64,000 nucleotides of DNA from CBDEVH01 sp965243565 (GCA_965243565.1 OZ251571.1:496001-560000); one strand, 5' to 3'; positions 8,037 through 16,800 are shown, counted from the first letter of the stretch. A program made the numbers and translations. The notes: generated by a model not told the origin, from the letters alone.

Positions 8037-8327
8037 TTATTGGGTGCGCTCAAGTAAAGTATCAATTTTGTCGTTTAATGTTTGAATAGTCGCTAATGTG
8101 TTAGTAGCAAGGTAGCTGTTATCGGTGTCTTTTATTTTGTTAATAATTAATAAAGCCGCCATTATAGTTAGCCGCTCCCTATCGGGAATCCCCGTTTGTT
8201 CGCGTAGTAAATTAATTTCTTTAGCAAGAGTGGCAGCAATACGCTGAATATCGGCTTCTTCTTCTGGTTTGCAGAGGATAGAGATTGTCTGTTGCCCGAC
8301 ATTAATAATGATTTTTTTGTCTTTCAT
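8037..8327 (-). CDS. zapA: Cell division protein ZapA
   Basis: ZapA binds FtsZ and cross-links its protofilaments at mid-cell. The 96-residue product has the ZapA start (KIIINVGQQTISILCKPEEE), the middle block PDRERLTIMAALLIINKI and a C-terminal coiled coil. Its ATG overlaps the stop of the small gene upstream by four bases (ATGA). The 6S RNA and ygfA genes that often follow zapA are not present downstream. Confidence 0.93.
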   Translation of the reverse strand: MKDKKIIINVGQQTISILCKPEEEADIQRIAATLAKEINLLREQTGIPDRERLTIMAALLIINKIKDTDNSYLATNTLATIQTLNDKIDTLLERTQ

Positions 8328-8500
8328 TTTGAAAGATTTTCAATATTTTTTAGAAGATCTTGTAAACGTTTTTTTGCTTCTTTGTTTTTTCCAAGTAATC
8401 GCTTGTTATCTGCTTGTAATTGAAGTTTTTCTCGATGCAGTCTATCGCAACGCGCTCGAAGTAATTCGATTTTTTGAAAGAGCGTCTTTAAAATTTCCAT
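8324..8500 (-). CDS. Small coiled-coil protein, TIGR02449/ZapB-like
   Basis: The ATG at 8498-8500 opens 58 codons ending at the TGA at 8324-8326. The product starts MEILKTLFQKIELLRARCDR and is almost wholly Leu, Lys, Glu, Arg and Gln in a heptad pattern, i.e. a short parallel coiled coil. In gammaproteobacteria a protein of this size and type (TIGR02449) is typically encoded directly upstream of zapA, as here with an ATGA overlap. The role is probably in the Z-ring with ZapA; this is inferred from position and shape. Only six bases separate it from secDF. Confidence 0.85.
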   Translation of the reverse strand: MEILKTLFQKIELLRARCDRLHREKLQLQADNKRLLGKNKEAKKRLQDLLKNIENLSK

Positions 8501-8506
8501 AAAACG

Positions 8507-11257
8507 TTATACCGCAGCACCATGCGGATTATCAACGAGGGTTGCTTCTGTTTCTTCAATAAAATCATCTCGCGTAAGTCCAAAATAAAGTGCAACCGGG
8601 CCCGCAACCAATACCGATGAATAAATACTAGAAAATATACCAATGGTTAATGCCAATGCAAAAAGGTAGAGTGCGTCACCACCAAAAAATAACATTGCCA
8701 TAACCGCTAATTGTGTTGATCCATGGGTGATGATTGTCCTTGCCCATGTTTGGCTAATGGCACTGTCTAAAGTGGAAGCAGCTTGTCCTTCTGCTTTGCG
8801 TTGTTGGCGAAAATTTTCACGGACTCTGTCAAAAATAACAACTGATTCATTAACAGAATAACCAAGCACGGCCAGTATAGCAGCCAGAACAGGCAAGGTA
8901 AAGCTCCATTGAAACATCGAGAACAAGCCCAAGATGAAAATAACATCATGAAAATTAGCCACAATAGCCCCTATTGCCATACGCCACCGAAAACGAAAAG
9001 ACAAATAAAGCGTAATGCCAAGCAAAACAAATACCAATGCCAATGCCCCTTTAATAAAAAGATCGTCTCCTACTTGCGGCCCAACATATTCGATACGGCG
9101 AATATTCGCACTGCTATCAATCGTGCGTAAGGCAGTGAGAATAATTAGACTTAAATCAGATCCATCTTTTGAAGGAGGGGCGGTAATAAGTACGATGCCG
9201 TCATCACTCACCTGAATTTGTGCTTCTTCTAGTTGGGCTTTGTTAATCGCTTGTCTTACTGCATTTGCCTTTGGTGCTTGTGAAAAAGTCGTTTCGACAA
9301 TGGTGCCACCGGTAAAGTCAATGCCAAAATTAAGCCCTTGCGTTATCAGCGAACCGACACAAACCAATACAAAAAATGCGGACAAAATCCCCGTTTTTTT
9401 ACGATATTTCATTAAAGGCAAAACCCGTTTTAAGTTAAGTAATCTAAAGCCAAGAAATAATTTTTTAGGTTTGTTACCGCGTTCGACCGCCAAATTAACA
9501 AAGCTACGAGATACCTGTACAGCAGAAAACATAGAAGTTAGTAAGCCCAAACACAATACCACCGCAAAACCTCGAATAGGTCCCGAGCCAAATACAAATA
9601 ATGCCAAACCAGCAATAAAGGTTGTAACATTGGCATCTAAGATAGTGGTATAAGCTCGCCCATAACCATTTTTAATCGCCGTAAACGGGCTTGCCCCGGC
9701 ATCGTACTCCTCTCGGATACGCTCGTTAATCAGTACATTTGCATCAATTGCCATGCCCAATGTTAAGGCAAATCCTGCCAGCCCGGGCAGCGTTAGTGTT
9801 GCTCCTGCTAGCCCCAGTAAGGCGGTTAAAATAACGATATTGACACACAATGCGCCAACCGAAATCACCCCAAAAGCAGCATAATAAAAAATAATAAAAA
9901 AAGCAATTGCGATAAAACCACCCAATACAGAATTTAAACCATTGGCGATGTTTTCTGCTCCTAATGATGGTCCTACCGTGCGTTCTTCGATAATTTCGAG
10001 CGGCGCAGCCAGTGCACCAGCACGTAGTAACAACGCCAAATTAGCCGCTTCGGCGGTATTCATTTGGCCGCTAATCATAAAGTTAGCAAATAACTCTTCG
10101 CGGATAGAAGGGGCACTAATAATTTCGGATTGCTCTTTGTCGTGTAACACAATTGCCAAACGATTGCCCACGTTTTTTCGGGTATAACGTTTCATGTTAT
10201 TTGCCCCCGAACCATCTAAGGAAATAAATACAGCGGCTTGGTTATTGTTATCATAGCCGGGTCTGGCATCGGTGATGTTCTTGCCTTCTACTTCCACCCG
10301 CTTATTGAGCAATAATGGTTGCTCATCGTTGGTATAAAACAATTCGGTATTGGCCGGTACGTGGCCATTAATGGCTCTTCGTAAAACTGATTTTGAGTTG
10401 GTTTTACTTTCGTTAACACCACGCAATTCCAGTGCTGCTGTGCGTCCTAAAATATCACGTGCTTGGGCTGTGTCTTGAATCCCCGGTAATTGCACCACAA
10501 TTTGGTCTTGTCCTTGTTGGGTAATTACCGGCTCGGCAACGCCCAGCTCATTAACGCGGTTTCGCAATGTTTGTAGGTTTTGCTCCATGGTTAGGCGAGA
10601 GATTTCTTCCTTTGCTGCCTCGGTTAGTAATAAGCGGGCAGGGGTTGTGCTTTCTTCGTTGGTTTCGATATTGGGATAAGTCTCTAAAATATAATCAACA
10701 ATAGCATCTACATCCAATTGACTATCGGCGGTAATTAACAAAGATTGGTTGTCCAGTTCGATTTGTCCGCCCATCTTGGTAACTTCACTGCGAACATCAT
10801 CAACAATCCCATCTAATTTTCTGTTTTCGGGAATAGTCAAGTCAATCTGTAATAAAAAGTAAACGCCACCTCGTAAGTCAAGTCCAAGTGCAATAGGATT
10901 GGCACCAATAGAGTGAAACCATTCGGGCGTATTGCTAATGGTGTTTAAAGCAACGACATAACTATTTTTATCTTGGTTAAGCTGTTTGTTTAGCAATGTC
11001 CGTGCTGCAATTTGTGCCTCGACATCGTCAAAGACAATATGCAATAAATCATCCGACCACGTGATTTTTGTAAAATCAATCTGAGACTCTTGTAACGCCC
11101 CCATCACTTTATTGGTTAGGGTATCTTGAGAACCCGTTGTTAAAGAACGAATTTGTACCGAAGGGGATTTTTCATATAGTGAGGGAAGGGCATATATAGC
11201 CGCCGCTATAATAAGAAATGCAACAAAAGTGTGTTTTATAAAATGGTAACGATTCAT
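8507..11257 (-). CDS. secDF: Fused protein translocase subunit SecDF
   Basis: SecD and SecF use the proton gradient to pull secreted proteins through SecYEG. Here both are in one 916-residue chain with no stop between. The SecD half has one N-terminal span (9-27), the periplasmic P1 start LGLDLRGGVYF (124-134) and the conserved span GMAIDANVLINERIREE. The SecF half begins near residue 600 with its own span, then FGIDFTGGTIVET and the last spans with VLGYSVNESVVIFDRVREN. E. coli has separate SecD (615) and SecF (323), so little was lost. The gene sits in the usual yajC-secD-secF order, 12 bases after yajC. Confidence 0.96.
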   Translation of the reverse strand: MNRYHFIKHTFVAFLIIAAAIYALPSLYEKSPSVQIRSLTTGSQDTLTNKVMGALQESQIDFTKITWSDDLLHIVFDDVEAQIAARTLLNKQLNQDKNSYVVALNTISNTPEWFHSIGANPIALGLDLRGGVYFLLQIDLTIPENRKLDGIVDDVRSEVTKMGGQIELDNQSLLITADSQLDVDAIVDYILETYPNIETNEESTTPARLLLTEAAKEEISRLTMEQNLQTLRNRVNELGVAEPVITQQGQDQIVVQLPGIQDTAQARDILGRTAALELRGVNESKTNSKSVLRRAINGHVPANTELFYTNDEQPLLLNKRVEVEGKNITDARPGYDNNNQAAVFISLDGSGANNMKRYTRKNVGNRLAIVLHDKEQSEIISAPSIREELFANFMISGQMNTAEAANLALLLRAGALAAPLEIIEERTVGPSLGAENIANGLNSVLGGFIAIAFFIIFYYAAFGVISVGALCVNIVILTALLGLAGATLTLPGLAGFALTLGMAIDANVLINERIREEYDAGASPFTAIKNGYGRAYTTILDANVTTFIAGLALFVFGSGPIRGFAVVLCLGLLTSMFSAVQVSRSFVNLAVERGNKPKKLFLGFRLLNLKRVLPLMKYRKKTGILSAFFVLVCVGSLITQGLNFGIDFTGGTIVETTFSQAPKANAVRQAINKAQLEEAQIQVSDDGIVLITAPPSKDGSDLSLIILTALRTIDSSANIRRIEYVGPQVGDDLFIKGALALVFVLLGITLYLSFRFRWRMAIGAIVANFHDVIFILGLFSMFQWSFTLPVLAAILAVLGYSVNESVVIFDRVRENFRQQRKAEGQAASTLDSAISQTWARTIITHGSTQLAVMAMLFFGGDALYLFALALTIGIFSSIYSSVLVAGPVALYFGLTRDDFIEETEATLVDNPHGAAV

Positions 11258-11269
11258 TATAACAACATC

Positions 11270-11584
11270 TTATTTAATGGTTCCTTTGGGCAATATCATC
11301 TGCACAGACTGTCGTTGGAAACGTATTTTGCTGTCTCCAAAATCAATAGACAAGGTGGTGTCATCAATCTCGATGATTGTACCCATCATCCCACTGTTGG
11401 TCATGACTTCGTCACCAACGGCAAGTGCCTCAATAAGTTTGCGATGCTCTTTCGCCTTTTTTTGTTGAGGGCGAATTAACATAAAATAAAACAGTACAAA
11501 AATTAGGATAAGTGGAACAAAGCTACTCAAGGAAGAGGCTTCGGTGTCAGCGGCTGATTGTGCGTAAGCGATAGGGATAAACAT
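11270..11584 (-). CDS. yajC: Preprotein translocase accessory subunit YajC
   Basis: YajC forms a complex with SecDF. The 104-residue protein has a hydrophobic span at about 20-38 (LSSFVPLILIFVLFYFMLIR), then the family signature RPQQKKAKEHRKLIEAL and a small cytoplasmic beta domain with GDEVMTNSGMMG. The ATG has ACGGAG upstream. It is first in a yajC-secDF-small gene-zapA operon. The genes tgt and queA, often upstream, are absent. Confidence 0.95.
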   Translation of the reverse strand: MFIPIAYAQSAADTEASSLSSFVPLILIFVLFYFMLIRPQQKKAKEHRKLIEALAVGDEVMTNSGMMGTIIEIDDTTLSIDFGDSKIRFQRQSVQMILPKGTIK

Positions 11585-11616
11585 GTTTTTTACTCCGTAA
11601 AATTAAAAGAATCAAA

Positions 11617-11635
11617 AGTATACATTCTATAGAAT
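11617..11635 (-). promoter_or_regulatory. Candidate yajC promoter with adjacent palindrome
   Basis: On the minus strand TATACT (11617-11622) is a good -10, preceded by a perfect 12-base palindrome ATTCTATAGAAT (11624-11635) where a -35 spacer would lie. The -35 itself is poor, which would fit a regulated promoter. The rest of the 11585-11768 gap shows no gene. Confidence 0.35.
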
Positions 11636-11768
11636 TAAATAGAAAAAACAGCCTTCGAAAATATTAATCTTTTTAGTGATTCTCGATTTAAAACAGGAAT
11701 TTGTTTTTTTATGGGTGATAATGTATATTTATCATAGAATATAAAATATCACCAAAGGAGTTCATAAT

Positions 11769-12683
11769 ATGGCATCAATAGCAGAGTACATGATAGTTAT
11801 CGTCCCACTTATTATCTTTATAATAATTGTCGTGATGGGAGTGCGTATTGTTCCTCAAAACGAAGCCTATATTATTGAACGCCTAGGGCGGTATCACTGT
11901 GTCATCGAAGCAGGTTTAAATATAATCATTCCATTGATGGACAAGGTCTCTTATCGCCATTCTTTAAAAGAGTTTTCAATAGACGTATTGTCGCAACAAG
12001 CCATTACCAAAGACAACGTTGCTCTATCCATTGATGGTGTCTTGTACCTTCGTATTGTTGATCCCAAAAGTGCATCATACGGTATCGACAATTTATACCT
12101 TGCGATTACGCAATTAGCCCAAACAACCATGCGTGCTGAAATCGGCAAATTGTCTTTAGATTCCACCTTTGAGTCGCGTGATAACATCAATGCCAATGTC
12201 ACCACCGCCATTGATGAAGCATCGGCAGCGTGGGGGACAAAAGTAATGCGTTATGAGGTAAAAGATATTTCGCCTCCAGGAACTATCCTAGAAGAAATGG
12301 AAAAGCAAATGTCGGCGGAGCGTGAAAGACGAGTCGCTGTTACTACGTCAGAAGGTTATCGTCAATCGCAAATAAATCAAGCAGAAGGCGACAAACAAGC
12401 CAAAATTTTACGTGCCCAAGGTACGGCGGAATCACTCACCATTGAAGCAGTTGCTCGTGCATCTGCCATTCGTACTATTTCAAAGGCTATTAATGAAGAA
12501 GGTGGCACATCGGCAGTATCACAACAACTGGCAGAGCAATACATCAACGCCTTTGAAAAACTAGCAAAAGAAAGCACCGTAACCATCGTGCCATCAGATA
12601 CGGGTGATGTCTCTTCTGTGGTTGCCAAAGCGTATTCTGTTTTTGATAATATATCAACATCAACTAAAAACAAACTAACATGA
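11769..12683 (+). CDS. SPFH/band-7 (stomatin, QmcA-like) membrane protein
   Basis: The 304-residue protein has one N-terminal span (8-28) followed by the SPFH domain: VPQNEAYIIERLGRYH, PLMDKVSYRHSLKE, and TMRAEIGKLSLDSTFESRD, which is the stomatin/QmcA signature. A long helical region follows (MEKQMSAERERRVAVTTSEG), which drives oligomer assembly in this family. Family members form large membrane-anchored rings linked to membrane quality control. AAAGGAG precedes the ATG. It overlaps the NfeD-like gene by four bases, and the SPFH-NfeD pairing is conserved widely in bacteria. Confidence 0.93.
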   Translation: MASIAEYMIVIVPLIIFIIIVVMGVRIVPQNEAYIIERLGRYHCVIEAGLNIIIPLMDKVSYRHSLKEFSIDVLSQQAITKDNVALSIDGVLYLRIVDPKSASYGIDNLYLAITQLAQTTMRAEIGKLSLDSTFESRDNINANVTTAIDEASAAWGTKVMRYEVKDISPPGTILEEMEKQMSAERERRVAVTTSEGYRQSQINQAEGDKQAKILRAQGTAESLTIEAVARASAIRTISKAINEEGGTSAVSQQLAEQYINAFEKLAKESTVTIVPSDTGDVSSVVAKAYSVFDNISTSTKNKLT

Positions 12684-13111
12684 GCATTACAACCTTATTT
12701 CTCATTATTGGCGGAGCACTAATTATTGCCGAAATTGTGGCGGATTTTTCTATTGTATGGTTGCTGTTATTAGGTGTCGCCGCTTTTTTAGTGAGTATCA
12801 CGGACTACTTTTACGGGCTAACCCCTTACTCAGCATTGGGGTTTTATCTATTATTTACGGCAACTTTGGTCGTTGTACTGTACAAACCAGTCAAGCGTTA
12901 TACGCGAAGAGGGCACAAAACACCAGCTCACGACATGATTGGTCGCCAAGTTACAGTAACAAAAGCCGTCAGTATGGAGATAGGTGGAATGGTTAATTTT
13001 TCGGGAACTTCGTGGAACGCAGTGTTGGCAGAAAACTGCCAAGAAGAAAAACAACCCGACACCACAGCAACCGTCGTTTCAGTAAAAGACATTACTCTTT
13101 ATGTAGAATAA
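12680..13111 (+). CDS. NfeD-like membrane protein
   Basis: This is the partner of the upstream SPFH protein. In 143 residues there are two or three N-terminal spans (about 5-70) and a C-terminal OB-fold domain. The OB domain begins at the typical DMIGRQVTVTKAVSMEIGG and ends with ATVVSVKDITLYVE. This is the short, protease-lacking NfeD (YbbK type). Start and upstream stop share ATGA, implying coupled translation. It probably modulates the ring formed by its partner; direct function is unproven for the family. Confidence 0.9.
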   Translation: MSITTLFLIIGGALIIAEIVADFSIVWLLLLGVAAFLVSITDYFYGLTPYSALGFYLLFTATLVVVLYKPVKRYTRRGHKTPAHDMIGRQVTVTKAVSMEIGGMVNFSGTSWNAVLAENCQEEKQPDTTATVVSVKDITLYVE

Positions 13112-13185
13112 CTTTATTATTCTTATATTTTAAGTGGTTGGTTTATAACGTGTAAAACGCAGACGAATACCAAATACCAAATAAA

Positions 13186-13213
13186 AAAAAGTTGCCAAAG
13201 ATGGCAACTTTTT
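13186..13213. terminator. Bidirectional terminator between nfeD-like gene and csp
   Basis: Twelve-base perfect arms (13186-13197, 13202-13213) with a four-base loop are flanked by an A tract on the left and a T tract on the right. It can end both convergent transcripts. Confidence 0.85.
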
Positions 13214-13238
13214 ATTTTTGTTTTGTAAAAAAGCTGGG

Positions 13239-13448
13239 TTATAAACCGCGAACTTGATTGGCACAAGGACCTTTAGGACCTTCTCCAACTTCAAACTCAA
13301 CTGCTTGACCATCTTTTAATACAGCAAACTGACCGTCGTCTGTTTGAATTTCTGAATAGTGGACAAAAAGATCTTTACCACCATCATCAGGCACAATAAA
13401 GCCAAAACCTTTTACTTTATTAAACCATTTAACTGTACCTTTACTCAT
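13239..13448 (-). CDS. Cold-shock domain protein (CspA family)
   Basis: This is a 69-residue single cold-shock domain. It has the RNA-binding motifs KGFGFIVP (13-20) and DLFVHY (26-31) and the usual ending EGPKGPCANQVRGL. Such proteins bind single-stranded RNA and DNA and act as RNA chaperones in the cytoplasm. Which paralogue it is (cold-induced or constitutive) cannot be told from the protein. It is a single gene with its own promoter, leader hairpin and terminator. Confidence 0.95.
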   Translation of the reverse strand: MSKGTVKWFNKVKGFGFIVPDDGGKDLFVHYSEIQTDDGQFAVLKDGQAVEFEVGEGPKGPCANQVRGL

Positions 13449-13521
13449 AATAATTTACTTCCCATAGTGGTTTTGAATGAAATGACTATTTTCGCAACCA
13501 CCATGGCGAAAACAGATTATA
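13449..13521 (-). promoter_or_regulatory. Promoter and structured leader of the csp gene
   Basis: TATAAT on the minus strand (13516-13521) implies a transcript start near 13509 and a leader of about 60 bases. The leader holds a hairpin with seven-base arms (13489-13495 and 13506-13512) at its 5' end and GGGAAG ten bases before the ATG. A 5' structured leader is known for cold-shock mRNAs; regulation here is inference. Confidence 0.5.
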
Positions 13522-13572
13522 AAAGTGTAATTATAACGGTTAATTATTGTGTAAGAGTTATCATATAGAAAT

Positions 13573-14403
13573 TTATTTTTTTTCATTCAACGCCCAATTA
13601 TAAAAATCATCATCAATTGACACAATATTATCCAATTTATTTTTTAAATTCGGCTTGGCATATTTCTTTAAATGGGCAATAACGCCTGCATCATCGTTGC
13701 CAAAATCAACTTTAAACCATTGATATATACTAGAGACAGATAAAACCCCATCATCAATAGTCACTCCCCGTGGATGATTGATGTAATCACGTGCGCCGCT
13801 GGTGAGTAACTCATCGACATTGCTTGCAGTATAGGCAGTTGACGCTAGGTTAGGGCAACCAATTGATGCACAATTAACAGCATAATGCAAGCGAGGATCT
13901 TTGTATATCGGTCGTAAAATGCGATGCTCAATATCATTGAGTGTCAGCTCTTGCCCTGCCACTGTTAAAAACGGTAACGCCCAAGGACCGGGCGAAAAAA
14001 ATCCAGATTTAATATCACGAATACTTTCAACAGGGTAATTTTGTAAGATGGTATCAATCGTTCCTGCATTGTAAAGATTAATCCAAAAAGCCAATTGTTC
14101 ATTGCGGTTTAAATCATCAATTGGTGTTTTGCTTAGTAAATCAAGATAATTCGTCACGTTTTTTTTATCGCTCGGTGTTACTTTGGCATAGTCGATTAGT
14201 GCAATACCGTTTTCTTCTTTGCGATACTGATTTAAAAATGCACTCCATAACGAATGGTCAACCGACTGTGTGCTACTGGCATTGTTTTTTTGCCACCGCT
14301 CCCATAGTTCTGGTTTGGGTGCGGCGTGTGATGTGCCAAGCCACGTCAGTACTATCAAAACAACAAGGTAAAAAATAGAAGGTTTTTTGGTCAGTGTAAA
14401 CAT
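13573..14403 (-). CDS. DUF547 domain protein, exported
   Basis: The 276-residue protein starts at the ATG at 14403, which opens a clear signal peptide (hydrophobic core about 10-24, cleavage likely after SHA). A TTG eight codons earlier is rejected. The mature part is a DUF547 domain. Recognisable blocks are NEQLAFWINLYNAGTI, SFFSPGPW-like, HYAVNCASIGCPNLA with two Cys, and a C-terminal LSVSSIYQWFKVDFG. DUF547 proteins are widespread but of unknown activity; a peptidase- or transglutaminase-like fold has been suggested for the family. It is probably periplasmic. AAGGA lies upstream at a long spacing. Confidence 0.85.
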   Translation of the reverse strand: MFTLTKKPSIFYLVVLIVLTWLGTSHAAPKPELWERWQKNNASSTQSVDHSLWSAFLNQYRKEENGIALIDYAKVTPSDKKNVTNYLDLLSKTPIDDLNRNEQLAFWINLYNAGTIDTILQNYPVESIRDIKSGFFSPGPWALPFLTVAGQELTLNDIEHRILRPIYKDPRLHYAVNCASIGCPNLASTAYTASNVDELLTSGARDYINHPRGVTIDDGVLSVSSIYQWFKVDFGNDDAGVIAHLKKYAKPNLKNKLDNIVSIDDDFYNWALNEKK

Positions 14404-14498
14404 ATATAATAATATCCTTTTAGGCAACGAGTATAAGTCAATGGTGCAATTTTACCTTGATAGGCATATAAGTCGTTAATTTCAAAGATTAAAACATC

Positions 14499-14504
14499 TA
14501 TAAT
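14499..14504 (+). promoter_or_regulatory. -10 box of the rhodanese-secB-ftsY operon
   Basis: A perfect TATAAT ends nine bases before the ATG at 14514, which has no ribosome binding site. Transcription would begin within about three bases of the start codon. The -35 is weak (TTAATT at 14476). Confidence 0.5.
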
Positions 14505-14513
14505 TACGGTCTT

Positions 14514-14921
14514 ATGTTAACATTTCTATTAGACAATCTTATTTGGGTCATTCTCGCATCTAGTTCTTTTACAGGACTCCTCTGGACAATTAAACGTGAT
14601 GGTGTATTGGCGTTATCGGCACAAGCCGCAATTATTCAAATCTCTAGAGAGGGAGGCACCTATTTAGACGTACGGTCTGTTGATGAATTTGCGTCAGGAC
14701 ATATCCCTCGTTCGCGTCATATCCCTGCTGACCAAATCATCACTCAAATTAGTAGTGTCGAAAGGCTCAGTAAAAAACCCATTGTCGTTATTTGTGCAAA
14801 AGGGCTAGCTGGTAAAGCAGTGGTTAAAAAACTGCGAGCCAAAGGTATCGAAAAAGTATATTACCTTGCAGGTGGCATGGCACTATGGAAAAATGAGCAA
14901 TTGCCTTTAACTAAAAAGTAA
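14514..14921 (+). CDS. Membrane-anchored rhodanese (YibN-like)
   Basis: The product has 135 residues: one N-terminal span (about 5-24), then a rhodanese domain with YLDVRSVDEFASGHIPRSRH and the active-site loop VVICAKGLAGKAV containing Cys94. In E. coli yibN lies directly before grxC and secB. Here grxC is missing but the rhodanese-secB order is kept, which supports the assignment. The family transfers or binds sulfane sulfur; YibN's precise role is unclear, though its link to the export machinery is suggestive. It is the first gene of a five-gene operon. Confidence 0.9.
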   Translation: MLTFLLDNLIWVILASSSFTGLLWTIKRDGVLALSAQAAIIQISREGGTYLDVRSVDEFASGHIPRSRHIPADQIITQISSVERLSKKPIVVICAKGLAGKAVVKKLRAKGIEKVYYLAGGMALWKNEQLPLTKK

Positions 14922-14976
14922 CCATAGCCAAGATACAACGAATCAAAAACAAGATAACAAAGGAAAATAATAAAAA

Positions 14977-15459
14977 ATGAGTCAAGAAGAAAACGGTGCC
15001 GTTTTTCGTTTAGAAAATATGCTAATCAAAAACTTATCTCTCGAAATCCCCGAAAATATTGTTGTCCCTACTTTTAGCAAAGATAAAGAGCCAAATTTGC
15101 AAATGGAATTACGTAATAATTCCCGCCCTTTAAGCAACAGCGACTATACCGAAGTCGTATTAGAAGCAATCGTTCGTGTTAAAAGTGGCGAGGAAATTCA
15201 AATATTAATCGAAGTCACTCAATCAGGCATTTTTTATATCAAAGAAGAAGACGCCGAGAAAAGGCAATTATTATCGGGTGTATTAGCCCCCGAAATACTC
15301 TATCCTTATGTCAGTCAGATTATTTCCGACTTACTCGGAAAAGCAGGGGTGCCCAAAATATTTTTGCCACCATTTAACTTTAAAGCCATTTACGAAAAAA
15401 AGCGTCGCTCCATGCTCGAAAAATTAAAAAATGACGAGCAAACCAATCAAAATGCTTAA
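14977..15459 (+). CDS. secB: Protein-export chaperone SecB
   Basis: SecB holds preproteins unfolded and hands them to SecA. The 160-residue product has the family core: VFRLENMLIKNLSLEIPE at the N-terminus, SGIFYIKEEDAEKRQLLSGV, LAPEILYPYVSQIISDLLGK and FLPPFNFKAIYEKKR. The length equals that of typical SecB. AAAGGA lies 12 bases before the ATG. It is followed after only five bases by the SH3-like gene. Confidence 0.96.
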   Translation: MSQEENGAVFRLENMLIKNLSLEIPENIVVPTFSKDKEPNLQMELRNNSRPLSNSDYTEVVLEAIVRVKSGEEIQILIEVTQSGIFYIKEEDAEKRQLLSGVLAPEILYPYVSQIISDLLGKAGVPKIFLPPFNFKAIYEKKRRSMLEKLKNDEQTNQNA

Positions 15460-15464
15460 CTATT

Positions 15465-15902
15465 ATGCGCTTTTATAAGCTGGTAATACTCCTTGTTTTT
15501 GCTTGTTTTGGCACGGCACAAGCAGATGGTTTAATCACCACCAAGCCGACAATCCTATACGACGGACCATCAGTAAAAGCCCTAAAAAAATTTATCTTAT
15601 CAGGGCATCATCCTCTTCGCCAAGTGGTACGTTTGGCTGGGTTTCAAAAAGTCAAAAGCTATCAAGGCGACCAAGGTTGGATAGTCGAAGCCGACTTGAA
15701 AAAAGCGCTTTATGTTGTCGTTACCAGCGATAATGCGGGTGTATATGCCGACCCCAATAACCAAACCACTCCTATATTTTATGCCAAGCGAGGCGTTGTA
15801 CTCAAAGTCATCAAAGAATCCATAGGTAATTATATACAAATCGTTCATGCCGATGGCGAATCCGGTTATGTTATTGATTCTGATGTTTGGCGTAATTATT
15901 AA
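15465..15902 (+). CDS. Exported SH3-like domain protein
   Basis: In 145 residues there is a signal peptide (core about 5-17, cleavage after QADG or AQA) and two bacterial SH3-like repeats. The first contains TILYDGPSVKALKKF and ends VKSYQGDQGWIVEADL. The second contains VVVTSDNAGVYADPNNQTTP and ends GESGYVIDSDVW. Each ends in the G-W/Y-V turn of SH3b folds. Such domains often bind peptidoglycan. The position between secB and ftsY is shared with some beta- and gammaproteobacteria. A periplasmic wall-binding role is inferred; no catalytic domain is present. Confidence 0.8.
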   Translation: MRFYKLVILLVFACFGTAQADGLITTKPTILYDGPSVKALKKFILSGHHPLRQVVRLAGFQKVKSYQGDQGWIVEADLKKALYVVVTSDNAGVYADPNNQTTPIFYAKRGVVLKVIKESIGNYIQIVHADGESGYVIDSDVWRNY

Positions 15903-15924
15903 TCACCACACTTAAAGCAAACCA

Positions 15925-16800
15925 ATGAAAAGCATTTTTAGCGGACTTTTTCAAACACGCAAGCGTTTACAAGAAACCGCCGCAAATGACTATAACGGTT
16001 GGAAAGACAGATTAATAACTGCTGATGTTGGCGTTAAAGTGGCTACCGAAATAGTCGAAGAAGTCCGCTCCACAGTAGGTGAATCAACGCCCACCAATGC
16101 CAACTTTATAAAGATCATCGCCCGTCGCTTACGCCGTGTTGAGGCAATGATAGCAACCGCTAGTCATCAACCTTTTGTTATTTTGGTTATGGGCGTTAAT
16201 GGCAGTGGCAAAACCACCACCATCGCCAAACTAAGCCACCAATTTACCCAATCCGGCAAAAAAGTACTATTGGCAGCAGGTGATACCTTTCGAGCCGCCG
16301 CCAGAGAACAGCTCGAACGGTGGGCAAGTCGTGTGGGTGGGCTCGAAATCGACAGTGCCACTGGTGATCCAGCATCGGTTGCGTTTTCTGCCGTTAAATC
16401 CGGTATCGCAAAAAACATGGACATTGTCATCATTGATACCGCAGGGCGGTTATCAACCCAACCGCATTTAATGGAAGAACTCTCTAAAATACGGCGGGCT
16501 GTCAATAAAGCACAGCCCCACGCCCCCCACGAACTTTTATTAATATTAGACTCGACCATTGGCCAAAACGCCATTGCTCAAGTCAAAGCATTTAAAGAAG
16601 CCGTTGGCGTTACTGGCTTAATAATTACCAAAATAGACGGATCGTCTAAAGGTGGTTTTTTGCTTCCTATTGCAGCCGAATACCCCATTCCAATACGCTA
16701 TGCTGGCGTGGGCGAACAAATGGACGACTTAGCCCTATTTGATGCAGATGAATACGCCAATGCATTAATTGGTGGGCAAGGGGAGGAAATACCAACATGA
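15925..16800 (+). CDS. ftsY: Signal recognition particle receptor FtsY
   Basis: FtsY is the SRP receptor GTPase that delivers ribosomes to SecYEG. The 291-residue form holds only the N and G domains; the long acidic A domain of E. coli FtsY is absent, as in many bacteria. GTPase motifs: GVNGSGKTTT (90-99), DTFRAAAREQLERWA, DTAGRLSTQPHLMEEL and TKIDGSSKGG. The motif usually read as DATTGQNA is DSTIGQNA here. It lies in an export operon rather than with ftsE, ftsX and rpoH. Its stop overlaps the xthA start (ATGA). Confidence 0.95.
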   Translation: MKSIFSGLFQTRKRLQETAANDYNGWKDRLITADVGVKVATEIVEEVRSTVGESTPTNANFIKIIARRLRRVEAMIATASHQPFVILVMGVNGSGKTTTIAKLSHQFTQSGKKVLLAAGDTFRAAAREQLERWASRVGGLEIDSATGDPASVAFSAVKSGIAKNMDIVIIDTAGRLSTQPHLMEELSKIRRAVNKAQPHAPHELLLILDSTIGQNAIAQVKAFKEAVGVTGLIITKIDGSSKGGFLLPIAAEYPIPIRYAGVGEQMDDLALFDADEYANALIGGQGEEIPT

